Positions 45,058-53,810 of a DNA stretch of 64,000 bases are shown here, piece by piece. The notes under the pieces are model-generated. The model did not search any database. It was given only the letters and a program-made list of their open reading frames with translations, and was not told the DNA's origin. The translations under genes and the position numbers were made by a program. Position 1 is the first letter of the stretch. The number at the start of each line of letters is the position of its first letter. Source of the DNA: Candidatus Rokuibacteriota bacterium (GTDB lineage Bacteria > Methylomirabilota > Methylomirabilia > Rokubacteriales > CSP1-6); contig JACQFL010000008.1 of NCBI GenBank assembly GCA_016200085.1, forward strand, positions 95,945 through 159,944. Reading direction: 5' to 3'.

Positions 45058-45974
45058 TGAAGATCGGCGTGAACCTCCTGAACTTCGGCCCCGGCGCGGA
45101 TCCCGACGGGATCGCGCGCTGGACGTGGATGGCCGAGATGCTGGGCTACCACTTCGCGATGATCTCCGACCACGTGGCGGTCACCGACGACGTGGCCGCG
45201 CGCTACCCCGCGCCGTTCTACGAGCCCTTCACCTCGCTCGGCTGGCTGGCCGCCCACACCACGAAGATCACGCTGGGGACCACCGTCGTGATCGTGCCGT
45301 ACCGCCATCCGCTCGAGACGGCCCGGATGATCGCCAACCTCGATCACCTGTCGGGCGGCCGGCTGATCTTCGGCGTGGGCGTCGGCTGGGCGCAGCAGGA
45401 GTTCGAGGCGCTCGGGGTGCCGTTCGAGCGGCGCGGCGCGCTCGCCGACGACTACCTGGCGGCGATGAAGGCCGTGTGGACCCAGGACGTCGCCTCCTAC
45501 GAGGGCCGCTTCGTATCCTTCAAGGGCGTCCACTCCGCGCCCCGTCCGATGCAGTCGCCCCACCCGCCGATCTGGGTCGGCGGCGCGAGCGACGCCGCCC
45601 TGCGGCGCGCCGTCCGCCTCGGCGACGGCTGGCACCCGATCCGGATCACCCTGGGGTGGCTCCGCGACAAGGGGCTGCCGCGCCTGCGCGAGATCGCCGC
45701 GGCCGAGCGCCGTCCGGTGCCGGCCCTCTGCCCCCGGATCAAGCTGCGCGTGACCGACACGCCGCTGCTGGAGGCCACGCGCCTCGCCGGCCAGGGCACC
45801 CTGGAGCAGATCTACACCGACCTCGCCGCGCTCCAGTCGCTCGGCGCCACCCACGTGCTCCTCGACACCTACGACGACGATCCCGAGAGCACCCGCCATC
45901 ACGAGGCGGGATTCAGCATGCTCACCCTGCTCGCCGAGCGCGTGCTGGACCTCAAGCGGGAGGGGCTTCGCTGA
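45057..45974 (+). CDS. Luciferase-like (LLM) flavin/F420-dependent oxidoreductase
   Basis: 305 residues. FAMISDHVAV, LGTTVVIVPYRHPLETARM, LSGGRLIFGVGVGW and HPPIWVGGASDAALRRAVR mark the bacterial luciferase-like TIM barrel using F420 or FMN. Likely a monooxygenase or dehydrogenase on a small substrate. It forms a run with the gamma-glutamyltransferase and the cupin; the cupin starts one base after its stop. Two further family members are at 46378 and 51494. Confidence 0.87.
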   Translation: MKIGVNLLNFGPGADPDGIARWTWMAEMLGYHFAMISDHVAVTDDVAARYPAPFYEPFTSLGWLAAHTTKITLGTTVVIVPYRHPLETARMIANLDHLSGGRLIFGVGVGWAQQEFEALGVPFERRGALADDYLAAMKAVWTQDVASYEGRFVSFKGVHSAPRPMQSPHPPIWVGGASDAALRRAVRLGDGWHPIRITLGWLRDKGLPRLREIAAAERRPVPALCPRIKLRVTDTPLLEATRLAGQGTLEQIYTDLAALQSLGATHVLLDTYDDDPESTRHHEAGFSMLTLLAERVLDLKREGLR

Positions 45975-45975
45975 C

Positions 45976-46353
45976 ATGGCGACCGGGCCAGCGACCAGGG
46001 TGAATCTGGACGAGAAGTTCGCGCTGTTCAGCGAGCAGTGGCGGCCGAAGATCGTCGCCGCGCTCAACGGCCAGGAGATCAAGGTCGTCAAGGTCCAGGG
46101 CGAGTTCCCCTGGCACCACCACGACGACGCCGAGGAGTTCTTCCTCGTCTGGCGGGGACGCTTCCGCGTGGAGTTTCGCGATCACGTCGTCGACATGGGG
46201 CCGGGGGAGTGCGTGGTCGTGCCCCGCGGGGTGGAGCACCGCACGTGCGCGGATGCGGAAGCGGAAATCCTGCTGTTCGAGCCGGCCGGCGTCGTCAACA
46301 CCGGCAACGTGAGCGATGCGACCTACACCGCGCCGACCGGGGTCTCGATCTGA
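45976..46353 (+). CDS. Cupin-domain protein
   Basis: 125 residues, single beta-barrel. Metal-binding motif 1 is FPWHHHDDAEEFFLVWRGRF (His-His and Glu), motif 2 GPGECVVVPRGVEHRTCA with the last His. ATG at 45976 follows the luciferase-like gene by one base. Function cannot be told from the fold; mannose-6-phosphate-isomerase-like cupins are close in pattern. Confidence 0.85.
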   Translation: MATGPATRVNLDEKFALFSEQWRPKIVAALNGQEIKVVKVQGEFPWHHHDDAEEFFLVWRGRFRVEFRDHVVDMGPGECVVVPRGVEHRTCADAEAEILLFEPAGVVNTGNVSDATYTAPTGVSI

Positions 46354-46377
46354 GCGTGCCCGCGGGGAGGCGCCGCG

Positions 46378-47385
46378 CTATGACGCGGCGAGCTTCGGCA
46401 TGACCTCGCTGGCGAACAGCGCCATCGAGCGGGCGGCGTGCTCGTGGGCGAGGTCGCCGAAGGCGAAGCGACCGACGAAGTAGTTGCAACCGGTCTCGGC
46501 GAGGTGGCGCTCCACTTCCGCGCGCACCGTCGCCGGCGCCCCGACGATGGCCGTGTCGCCCGCGAGGGCGCGCTCGAGCGAGGGCGCGAAGCGATGGGGG
46601 ACCGCCCCGAAAGCGCGCCAGAGGCTGGTGACGCTCTCGTACCAGGCCTGATACGCGGGACGCGCGATCGCCAGCGCCTCGGCGTCGCTCTCGCCCACGA
46701 AGACGAAGCGCGAGCAGCCGACGAGCGGTGAGCCGCCCGCCGCGCCATCGCACGCCTCGAAGTAGCTCTCGGCGAGAGCCTTCACGCTCGCGATCGGCGC
46801 CGACATCACGACGTTGACGCCCTGCTTCGCCGTCTCCGCCGCGCTGTCGCGGCTGGCGATGCCCTGCCAGAGCGGTGGGTGCGGCTTCTGCACGCACGCG
46901 AGCTCGAGGGGCACGCCGTCGTAACGATAGTGCCGCCCGCGGTGGCGCAGGCGCCCGCCCTGGAGCCCCGCCCGGATCACCTCGAGCGCCTCCTCGAACA
47001 TCTCGCGCGACTCGTGAAAGGCGACGCCGCAGTACGCCAGCTCGTAGGGCGAGGCGCCGCGCCCGACCCCGAGCTCGAAGCGCCCGCCGCTCATCTGGTC
47101 GAGCATGCAGATCTCCTCGATCAGGCGGAGCGGGTTGTAGAGCGGCAGGACGTAGACGAGCGGCCCGAAGCGCAGCCGCCGCGTCCGCTGGGCGACCGCG
47201 CCCAGATAGACGCCGGGCGAGGGCGCCATGCCCAGGCGCGTGGCGTGGTGTTCGGCGACGTGATACGTCCGGAAGCCCGCGGCGTCGGCCTGCTCGGCCA
47301 GGCGCAGCCGGTTCTCGTAGAGGGTGCCGAGCGGCGCGTCCGTGCGCTCCAGCGAGTCGAAGATCCCGAACGCGACTCCTGTCAC
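46378..47385 (-). CDS. Luciferase-like (LLM) flavin-dependent oxidoreductase
   Basis: 335 residues. The stretch FRTYHVAEHHATRLGMAPSP, LVYVLPLYNPLRLIEEICML and DQMSGGRFELGVGRGASPYE is typical of LLM monooxygenases closer to the alkanal (LuxA-like) branch. The GTG at 47385 is chosen: it gives VAFGIFDSLER, the family beta strand; a longer upstream frame overlaps the cyclase gene. The gene pair with the cyclase-family gene on the same strand has an 11-base gap. Confidence 0.85.
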   Translation of the reverse strand: MTGVAFGIFDSLERTDAPLGTLYENRLRLAEQADAAGFRTYHVAEHHATRLGMAPSPGVYLGAVAQRTRRLRFGPLVYVLPLYNPLRLIEEICMLDQMSGGRFELGVGRGASPYELAYCGVAFHESREMFEEALEVIRAGLQGGRLRHRGRHYRYDGVPLELACVQKPHPPLWQGIASRDSAAETAKQGVNVVMSAPIASVKALAESYFEACDGAAGGSPLVGCSRFVFVGESDAEALAIARPAYQAWYESVTSLWRAFGAVPHRFAPSLERALAGDTAIVGAPATVRAEVERHLAETGCNYFVGRFAFGDLAHEHAARSMALFASEVMPKLAAS

Positions 47386-47396
47386 ACGTCCCCAGT

Positions 47397-48299
47397 CTAG
47401 AAGATCGCCAGCGGGTGGGCCGGGGCGCCGGTGCTGCCGACCAGGCGGATCGGGGTCGCCGTGAACATGAACTCGTAGCGGCCCTCCTCGGCGCACGCGC
47501 GAGCCAGCCGCTCGGGGTTCGTGTTGTCGACGAGCGCGAGGCCGAGGAACGGGATCGCGAGGTGCACGCCCATGCCGAAGCCGGCGTAGCCGATCGGACG
47601 CTCGTCCATCATGTCCCACGAGATCGCCGCGATGTCCTTCTCGCGGAACCACTCCAGGCACGACAGGTGCAGCCCGGGATGCGGTGACACGCGCGGCACC
47701 CAGTCCGGATGGGCGCGACGGAACGCCTCGTCGCCGCTGCGGACCACCACGACGTCGCCCGGCTCCACCTTGACGCCCGCCCGCGCGGCCGCCGCGTCGA
47801 GCTCCTTCGGGGTGACGGGCTTGCCGACGGTGACGAAGCCCTCCGGCCGCGCCGCGGCGACGTCGAGGAGGACGCCGCGCGTGGTGATGCCGTCGAAGAG
47901 CGGGTCAATGGGGCACCACGTCGCGCCGGCGGCGGTCAGGCTCTCCGCGAACGGGCGGCCGTTGTAGAGCGATCCGTCCCACGCCACGTGACAGAGCGCG
48001 TCGATGTGCGTGATCGAGAAGCCGTGGTACACGAGGTCGAAGCGGTCGAGCACGACGTCGTTGCGCTCACGCTTCGAGGGGAAGGTCACGTGATACATCA
48101 GCGCGGGCTGCGGGCCGATGTCGCGGGCGAGCGAGACGGTGCGGCCGGTGCGCACGAGGGCTTGCGCCCGGGCGCGCCTGGCCGCGGTGATCAGGTTGAC
48201 GGTGCCCACCTGGTCACCGTCGCCCCACCGGCCCCAGTTGTTCAGCTCCTTGAAGTAACCCTCGACGCGTCCCTGCGCGGGGGGAGTCCAGTCCGCCAT
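47397..48299 (-). CDS. Cyclase-family (kynurenine formamidase-like) metal hydrolase
   Basis: 300 residues. The metal motif HIDALCHVAWDG (HxDxxxH), GVLLDVAAARPEGFVTVGK, GDVVVVRSGDE and the late HPGLHLSCLEW match PF04199 cyclases, which hydrolyse N-formyl amides or cyclic esters. ATG has GGAGGCGAAGCG upstream. It precedes a luciferase-like enzyme on the same strand; joint degradation of one compound is possible but unproven. Confidence 0.86.
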   Translation of the reverse strand: MADWTPPAQGRVEGYFKELNNWGRWGDGDQVGTVNLITAARRARAQALVRTGRTVSLARDIGPQPALMYHVTFPSKRERNDVVLDRFDLVYHGFSITHIDALCHVAWDGSLYNGRPFAESLTAAGATWCPIDPLFDGITTRGVLLDVAAARPEGFVTVGKPVTPKELDAAAARAGVKVEPGDVVVVRSGDEAFRRAHPDWVPRVSPHPGLHLSCLEWFREKDIAAISWDMMDERPIGYAGFGMGVHLAIPFLGLALVDNTNPERLARACAEEGRYEFMFTATPIRLVGSTGAPAHPLAIF

Positions 48300-48390
48300 C
48301 GCTTCGCCTCCTGCCGCCGGTCGCCGGCGCCGATCTTCCGCTGTCGGGTCGACCGCGTGCGGCCGAAGGTAGACGCGCCGCCGGCTGCCG

Positions 48391-49119
48391 TCAAGCGGCC
48401 CCGCGCTGGACGATCGCGGCGCCGAGCGCCGGATGCGCTCCCGCGGGCAGGTCGAGCGCGCGCTCGCTCGCCACCTCGATCGCGAGCGGGCCTTCCTGGG
48501 CGCGCGGATCGATCTCGACCGCGATACGCATCGCGGAGTCCGGCCAGGCGTACAGCAGCGTCCCGTCCGCGTCCCCGGCTTCGCTGCCGCCGATGACGGC
48601 GTGCCACTGGGTGCGCGCGCGCTCGGCCGAGCGGGCGCGCAGGCGGAGGCCGAGCACGCGCACGGCCGGCGGGAGCACCGCGGGCGGCGGCGGCGGCGTC
48701 CAGCCGCCCATGCCGCTGTCGGCGTCAGGATCGCTCGAGGCGGTGAGCTGGACCACGATCCCCAGCGCCTGCTTCGGGTGGAGGAACGCTTCCTGCCAGC
48801 GGGGATCGCTGTCGGAGCGGCCGACGATCGCGTAGCCGTGCGCCTCGGCCCGGCGGCAGGCCTCGTGGAGATCGGGGACGTGGAACGTGACGTGATGGAT
48901 GCCGCGGCCGCGCGCGGCCAGGAAGCGGTGGAGAAAGCCGTCCTCGCCCATCGGCTCGAGGATCTCGATGCGCCCGCCGTCGCGGTAGCGCCACTGGCCC
49001 CAGCGGTAGGGCCCCGAGGGCCCGCCGTGGTCGGGGACGCCGCCGAGGACGCCGGCCAGCAGGGGCGCGGCCTCGGTGATCCGGGGCAGGGCGATCGCGA
49101 TGTGGTGGAAGCGGATCAC
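48391..49119 (-). CDS. VOC-family protein
   Basis: 242 residues. N-terminal module: IRFHHIAIALPRITEAAPLL and GRGIHHVTFHVPDLHEACRR, with the metal His residues and EAFLHPKQALGIVVQL before the second, less conserved module. This is the methylmalonyl-CoA epimerase/glyoxalase-like group. GTG start at 49119; the gene is separated from the downstream cyclase gene by 91 bases and is upstream in the same direction. Catalytic activity is uncertain for the second half. Confidence 0.75.
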   Translation of the reverse strand: MIRFHHIAIALPRITEAAPLLAGVLGGVPDHGGPSGPYRWGQWRYRDGGRIEILEPMGEDGFLHRFLAARGRGIHHVTFHVPDLHEACRRAEAHGYAIVGRSDSDPRWQEAFLHPKQALGIVVQLTASSDPDADSGMGGWTPPPPPAVLPPAVRVLGLRLRARSAERARTQWHAVIGGSEAGDADGTLLYAWPDSAMRIAVEIDPRAQEGPLAIEVASERALDLPAGAHPALGAAIVQRGAA

Positions 49120-49145
49120 GGGGACGATCGATGCGGCCCCCGGCC

Positions 49146-49439
49146 TCAGTCGCGGAGGGCGACGACGCGGGACTTCACGTGCTCGCGCACCCAGTCCCAG
49201 GCCGTCCGGCGCAGCAAGCCGTCGAAGTGGCGCGCGACCTCGATCACGAGCAGGGGCAGGATGCGGCCATGGGCGATGACCAGGCGCGCGCGGGTCTCCG
49301 CGGCCGTCTCCTCGGTGGCGATCATCCAGGTGTGGCCGTGCACGTGCAGCCAGCCCGGCGACCTCTTGATCTCGGCCGTGAGCTTGCCGTAGTCCGGCCG
49401 GGTCGCCTTGCTCTCGTAGCTGATGAGGAGCACCCGCAT
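49146..49439 (-). CDS. Cas2-like/SinR-type small protein
   Basis: 97 residues: starts MRVLLISYESKATRPDYGKL, then IKRSPGWLHVHGHTWMIATE and LPLLVIEVARHFDGL. This pattern (isoleucine-rich strand, DY, W.H...TW, late LLVIEV) is the ferredoxin-like fold of SinR/Cas2-like orphan proteins and some VapD-like toxins, not a CRISPR adaptation gene. No CRISPR repeats or cas1 nearby. Function unknown. It is divergent from the dioxygenase gene with 21 bases between. Confidence 0.6.
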   Translation of the reverse strand: MRVLLISYESKATRPDYGKLTAEIKRSPGWLHVHGHTWMIATEETAAETRARLVIAHGRILPLLVIEVARHFDGLLRRTAWDWVREHVKSRVVALRD

Positions 49440-49460
49440 CGTCTCGGGTATTCTATCTCC

Positions 49461-50534
49461 ATGACCACGCCACGGACGATCGGAGAGATCACCGGCCCCG
49501 AGGTCTGGCGCGCCGAGGACCTCGCGCGCACCACCGACTGGATCCACCGGCTCTCCGACGTGGAGATCGCGGATCTCGACACCGCGCTCCGGGCGGTCCA
49601 GCGGCGCAACCTCCCGTGGCGCGAGATCAGGCGCGCGGACTTCCCGCTGACGGTGTTCGGGACCACGCTGGCGCGGGTGAGCAACCAGCTCGAGCACGGC
49701 CGGGGCCTGGCCCTGCTGCGCGGCCTGCCCGTGGCGCGCCATGGCGACGACGATCTCCGGCGCCTCTACTGGGGCATCGGCGTGCACCTGGGCACGCCGC
49801 GCTTCCAGAACGCGCGCGGCGAGCTGATCGGCGAGGTGCGCGACGAGGTGCGGCTGTACGGCGCGGTGCAGGAGGAGACATCGGCCGCGGGCGGCGAGGC
49901 GGCGGCCAGCCGGAGCTCGCGGGCCAAGGCGCGCTCCAGCGGACCGCTGCGCTTCCACACCGATCGCTGCGACGTCGTCGCGCTCCTGTGCGTGCGCCAG
50001 GCCCGCCGGGGCGGGCTCAGCCGTGTCGTCAGCACCGTCACCGTCTCGAACACCATCCGCGCGCGGCGGCCCGACCTGCACGCGCTCCTCTGCCAGGACT
50101 ACCACCGCAGCCGGCAGGGCGAGGAGACGGGCGGGGAGGGATCGGTGTACGCGCTGCCGATCTTCGGCGCGCGGAGCGGGAAGTTCACCAGCCAGTACTC
50201 GCGCACGTTCGTGGAGGCCGCCCAGCTCCTCCCGCGCGTGCCGCGGATCAGCCGGGCCCAGGACGAGGCGCTCGACATGGTCGCGGAGGTGTGCGAGGAG
50301 CTCTGCTACACCATGGAGCTGCAGCCCGGTGACGTGCAGCTCCTGAACAACCACGTCGTCTACCACGGCCGCACGGCCTACGAGGACGGCGACGGCGCCG
50401 ACGCCGACCGGCTCCTGCTGCGGCTCTGGCTCGCCACCCCGAACAGCCGCGCGCTGCCCGAGGGGTTCGAGGCGCTGTGGGGCTCGATCGAGCCCGGCGC
50501 GCTGCGCGGGGGGATCGAGCAGGCGCGTCCCTGA
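49461..50534 (+). CDS. TauD/TfdA-family Fe(II)/2-oxoglutarate dioxygenase
   Basis: 357 residues. Iron triad: His-x-Asp in PLRFHTDRCDVVALLCV and the distal His in NNHVVYHGRTAYED; the 2-oxoglutarate Arg is probably in LLLRLWLATPNSR. An insert rich in Ala, Ser and Arg (about 140-170) precedes the HxD. Related proteins hydroxylate or break C-S, C-O or C-N bonds of small acids. ATG at 49461. Confidence 0.82.
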   Translation: MTTPRTIGEITGPEVWRAEDLARTTDWIHRLSDVEIADLDTALRAVQRRNLPWREIRRADFPLTVFGTTLARVSNQLEHGRGLALLRGLPVARHGDDDLRRLYWGIGVHLGTPRFQNARGELIGEVRDEVRLYGAVQEETSAAGGEAAASRSSRAKARSSGPLRFHTDRCDVVALLCVRQARRGGLSRVVSTVTVSNTIRARRPDLHALLCQDYHRSRQGEETGGEGSVYALPIFGARSGKFTSQYSRTFVEAAQLLPRVPRISRAQDEALDMVAEVCEELCYTMELQPGDVQLLNNHVVYHGRTAYEDGDGADADRLLLRLWLATPNSRALPEGFEALWGSIEPGALRGGIEQARP

Positions 50535-50558
50535 GTTCGCGAGCCTGCAGTCGGTGCG

Positions 50559-51476
50559 CTACCGCTTCGGACGCGCTCGGCGCCGCGGCGACCCGACAGG
50601 AGGGATCAGTCCTCGGCCACGGAGGTAGGCAGTCTTGTAGATGACGTACTGCTTCGACACACCGAGGCGCCGGGCGACATCGACCGGGCGGCCGCCGTGG
50701 CGCCAGGCCTTCAGGAAGTCCTCATCGCTCATGAGCCGGCGCTTGATCGGGCGGGGACGGCCCGGCGTCGGGATCTTCACGCCCTGGTTTCGGAGCTGCC
50801 ACAGGATCTTTCTCACCGCCTGGGGCTTGGCGCCGATTCGCCTGGCGATCTCGAGGGGCCAGAGCCCCTGGCGCCGGAGAGCCAGGATCTGTGTGCGGTC
50901 GATGACGCGCCGGCGGCGGGGAGGAGGGAGGACGCCGAGCTGCTGCAAGCGCGTGCGCGCCTGATCACGGGAGAGGTTGGTCGTGCGGACGATGCGCGCG
51001 AGGTCGTAGCCCTTGGCCACGAGCTTGCGGAGCGCCGGTTCGCTGACCTTCATATACCGGCGCGGCTGCCAGCCGCTGGCGTAGAGACGCTTCTTCGCCT
51101 CGCTGGCCCTGAGGCGCGCCTCCGGCCGCCAGGCCCGGCTCTTCACGCTGCGGGCCGCGCGGGCCTTCACCATCAACGCCCTGCCCTCCCGGCCTCGAGC
51201 GCCGATTTTTCGCTTCAACGCCACCTGGCGCAGCTTCTCGGCTGTCGAGGCCGCGATGAACGTGGTCTGCCGATTGAACCCCCATCGCTCGCGGTAGTCG
51301 TCCACGGTCACGCCGTGGCGGAACCGCAGATGCGTCCCCAGGGCCTTGCGGACACGACCACACTCCAGACAGACGATGCCGTCCGGGCGGAGGCTCGCGA
51401 GGAAATTGGCCCGGTAGTAGGCAAGCCTGTATCCGCCGGGTCCGGGCGGGCGATTACGAGCACTGGCGCGCGGCAT
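50559..51476 (-). CDS. MucR/Ros-type zinc-finger protein with repeated helix-turn-helix modules
   Basis: 305 residues. Residues about 30-70 form a Ros/MucR zinc finger: VCLECGRVRKALGTHLRFRH with Cys-x2-Cys and His-x4-His, then GVTVDDYRERWG as in MucR. After it come at least three short helix-turn-helix-like units (ARIVRTTNLSRDQARTRLQQ; ALRRQGLWPLEIARRIGAKP; RPVDVARRLGVSKQYVIYKT), and the protein is strongly basic. This is probably a DNA-binding regulator, much longer than MucR (about 150). ATG 51476. Confidence 0.75.
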   Translation of the reverse strand: MPRASARNRPPGPGGYRLAYYRANFLASLRPDGIVCLECGRVRKALGTHLRFRHGVTVDDYRERWGFNRQTTFIAASTAEKLRQVALKRKIGARGREGRALMVKARAARSVKSRAWRPEARLRASEAKKRLYASGWQPRRYMKVSEPALRKLVAKGYDLARIVRTTNLSRDQARTRLQQLGVLPPPRRRRVIDRTQILALRRQGLWPLEIARRIGAKPQAVRKILWQLRNQGVKIPTPGRPRPIKRRLMSDEDFLKAWRHGGRPVDVARRLGVSKQYVIYKTAYLRGRGLIPPVGSPRRRARPKR

Positions 51477-51493
51477 CGTGTCTTCCCCCTGTG

Positions 51494-52510
51494 TCAGGCT
51501 GACGGCGCCGGGCGGGGCCCGAGACTCCGCATCGCGTCGAGCACTCGCTCGCGTTTGCGCGTGGGGTCGGGCTCGGCCGTCGATAGGTTCAGGAACGCGG
51601 TCTCGATGCCGGCGTCCAGGTAGCGCTGCACGCGCTCGCGAATCTCGTCGAGCGATCCGCGCAGCAGCAGATCGCTGACCACCCGCTCCGGCACCGCGGC
51701 CACCGCCGTCCGGCGGTCGCCGCGCTGCCAGGCCTCCCACATCGGCCCGAGCTCCGCGCTGCCCAGCCACTCGTGGAAGGCGCGGTAGACGGGCACGTTG
51801 AGGTACGCGGTGACGTAGCGGCGCACGAGCGTATCGGACTCGGGTGACGGCGGATCGAGGTGGATCAGCAGGCGCGCGGTGATCTCCACACGCGCCGGGT
51901 CGCGCCCGGCCCTGGCCGCCGCCTCGCGCACGATCGCGATGGACCGCGGTACGTCGGCCGCGGCCAGCCAGTTGAGGATGACGCCGTCGGCCACCTCCCC
52001 GGCGACGCGGAGCATCCCGGGTCGCAGCGCGGCGACGTGGATCGGCACCGGTGACGCGGGCGGCCGGGTGAGGCGGAAGCCGTCGACGGCGAAGGTCTCG
52101 CCGCGGAACACCACGCGCTCGCCGGTGAGCGCCTGGCGGAGGAACTGCACCATCTCGCGCACGCGCGTGGCCGGGCGCGCGAAGCGCCCGCCGTTCCACG
52201 CCTCGACGATGGGCTGCGAGCCCGCGCCGAGCCCGAGCACGAAGCGGCCCGGCGCGATCTCGGCGAGGGCGGCGGCCTGCATGGCCAGGGTCGCGGGACC
52301 GCGGGTGTAGACGTTCGCGATTGCCGTGCCCAGGCGCAGCCCCGTCGCCGCGCCGATGACGGCCAGCGGCGAGAAGCAATCGAGCCCGTCCGCCTCCAGC
52401 GACCACGCGTCGGTGTAGCCGAGGCGCTCGGCCTCGCGGGCGATCTCCGCGTGCTCGGGCAGGCTGAAGCCCTCGAGGGGCACGGACAGCGACAGGCGCC
52501 CGGGGGTCAC
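51494..52510 (-). CDS. Luciferase-like (LLM) F420-dependent-type oxidoreductase
   Basis: 338 residues. EHAEIAREAERLGYTDAWSL, LRLGTAIANVYTRGPATLAM, LAEIAPGRFVLGLGAGSQP and IHVAALRPGMLRVAGEVADG fit the F420-dependent glucose-6-phosphate dehydrogenase/MER-like branch of LLM proteins. GTG start at 52510. It is followed closely by the MucR-like gene in the same direction. Substrate unknown. Confidence 0.86.
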   Translation of the reverse strand: MTPGRLSLSVPLEGFSLPEHAEIAREAERLGYTDAWSLEADGLDCFSPLAVIGAATGLRLGTAIANVYTRGPATLAMQAAALAEIAPGRFVLGLGAGSQPIVEAWNGGRFARPATRVREMVQFLRQALTGERVVFRGETFAVDGFRLTRPPASPVPIHVAALRPGMLRVAGEVADGVILNWLAAADVPRSIAIVREAAARAGRDPARVEITARLLIHLDPPSPESDTLVRRYVTAYLNVPVYRAFHEWLGSAELGPMWEAWQRGDRRTAVAAVPERVVSDLLLRGSLDEIRERVQRYLDAGIETAFLNLSTAEPDPTRKRERVLDAMRSLGPRPAPSA

Positions 52511-52560
52511 CGCCCTATCGTCGGTTGACTCAGGGCGCGGTGCAAGTTAGCTTCCGCATC

Positions 52561-52624
52561 GAGCGCCGCCTTCGACGGCGCGATCTTCCGGGGGAGGCTC
52601 GGAGAGGCCCGCAAGGCCGCTCCG
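52561..52624 (+). repeat. Hairpin repeat, family R2
   Basis: GAGCGCCGCCttcgaCGGCGC, then GGGGGAGGCTCGGAGaggcccgcaaggccGCTCCGA. Ends at the first candidate ATG (52625) of the reductase gene, so it would make up most of its mRNA leader. The weakest of the four R2 sites, with several mismatches. Confidence 0.6.
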
Positions 52625-52636
52625 ATGAGACAGCCC

Positions 52637-53677
52637 ATGACCACCAGGATCGGGATCATCGGCTCCGGCGCCATCGGCAGCGTGGTGGGCGGCATGCTGA
52701 CGCGCGCCGGCCACGACGTCACCCTCATCGACCAGTGGCCCGACCACGTCGAGGCGATGAAGAAGGTGGGGCTCCGCCTGAGCGGCAGCTGCGGCGAGCA
52801 CCTCGTGCCCGTGAAGGCCATCCACCTGCACGAGGCGCAGGGGATCCGGGAGCCGTTCGACGCCGTGTTCATCGCGGTGAAGTCCTACGACACGGAGTGG
52901 GCGACCCACCTCGGCATCACGTACCTCAAGCCCGACGGCGAGGTCGTGGACTTCCAGAACGGCGTCAACGACGAGCGGGTGGCGGCCGTGGCGGGGCGGG
53001 AGCGCACGCTGGGCTGCGTGATCACGATCAGCGCCGGCATGTACGAGCCGGGCCACGCCATCCGCACCGACACCAACACCGCCGCCGTCGGGTTCAAGAT
53101 CGGCGAGCACGACGGCAAGGAGACCGAGCGCGCGAAGAAGATCGCCGCCATCGTGAACGACGTCGCACCGACCAAGGTGACGCCCAACCTCTGGGGCGAG
53201 CGGTGGTCGAAGCTCGCCGTCAACTGCATGGCCAACCCGGTCTCGGGGCTCAGCGGGCTCGACTCCGGCCAGGCGCGGATGCAGGACGGCCCGCAGCGCA
53301 TCGCCATCCAGCTCGCGGCCGAGGCGGTCCGGGTCGGGCGCGCGCGCGGCTACGAGGTGGAGCCACTCTTCGGCATCGCGGCCCAGCGCTTCGTCGACGC
53401 CGCGGCGGGCCACGGGCTGAAGGAGGTCCAGGACGAGATGCGCGAGCACGCCAGGACCCGCACGGGCGGGCGGCCCTCGATGCTCCAGGACGTGATGAAG
53501 CGCCGGCGCACCGAGATCGAGTACCTCAACGGCTACGTGTCCGCCGAGGGGCGGAAGGTCGGCGTGAAGACGCCGTTCAACGACAGGATCGTGGAGCTGG
53601 TGCGCGGCCACGGCGTGGGCACGCTCGAGCCCCATCCCCGGAACCTGGAGCCGCTGCTCCAGATGCTGCCGCGCTGA
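52637..53677 (+). CDS. Ketopantoate reductase (ApbA/PanE)-family protein
   Basis: 346 residues. Rossmann start TRIGIIGSGAIGSVVGGMLT, then FIAVKSYDTEWA and the C-terminal domain with WSKLAVNCMANPVSGLSG, where the conserved Lys and Asn of the active site lie. Many ApbA-family members do not make pantoate; context does not point to pantothenate synthesis. Start: ATG 52637 preferred (MTTRIGIIG); ATG 52625 is in frame four codons upstream. A family R2 repeat immediately precedes it. Confidence 0.83.
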   Translation: MTTRIGIIGSGAIGSVVGGMLTRAGHDVTLIDQWPDHVEAMKKVGLRLSGSCGEHLVPVKAIHLHEAQGIREPFDAVFIAVKSYDTEWATHLGITYLKPDGEVVDFQNGVNDERVAAVAGRERTLGCVITISAGMYEPGHAIRTDTNTAAVGFKIGEHDGKETERAKKIAAIVNDVAPTKVTPNLWGERWSKLAVNCMANPVSGLSGLDSGQARMQDGPQRIAIQLAAEAVRVGRARGYEVEPLFGIAAQRFVDAAAGHGLKEVQDEMREHARTRTGGRPSMLQDVMKRRRTEIEYLNGYVSAEGRKVGVKTPFNDRIVELVRGHGVGTLEPHPRNLEPLLQMLPR

Positions 53678-53724
53678 CGGGAACCCGAGGGGCTGACCGG
53701 AACTCGAAGGGCTGACCCGAAATC

Positions 53725-53791
53725 GAGGGGCGCCCCGGGTGTCCCGGGGCGCCCCGAGCGTGGGGGGTCTGGGGGGCGCCCGGAGCCCCCC
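53725..53791 (+). repeat. Hairpin repeat, family R1
   Basis: GAGGGGCGCCCCGGG..CCCGGGGCGCCCCGAGCG, then TGGGGGGTCTGGGGGGCGCCCGGAGCCCCCC. It ends 19 bases before the ATG of the VOC gene at 53811, including its ribosome site (AAGAAGGAGA). Just upstream, at 53679-53725, a short phrase built on 'gaactcgaaggggctgacc' is repeated about three times with variation. Confidence 0.85.
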
Positions 53792-53810
53792 GGCAAGAAG
53801 GAGAACCGCG

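Noticed and set aside
49146..49439. CRISPR adaptation (cas2) gene
   Set aside because: The fold pattern is Cas2-like but there are no repeats, spacers or other cas genes anywhere in the window.
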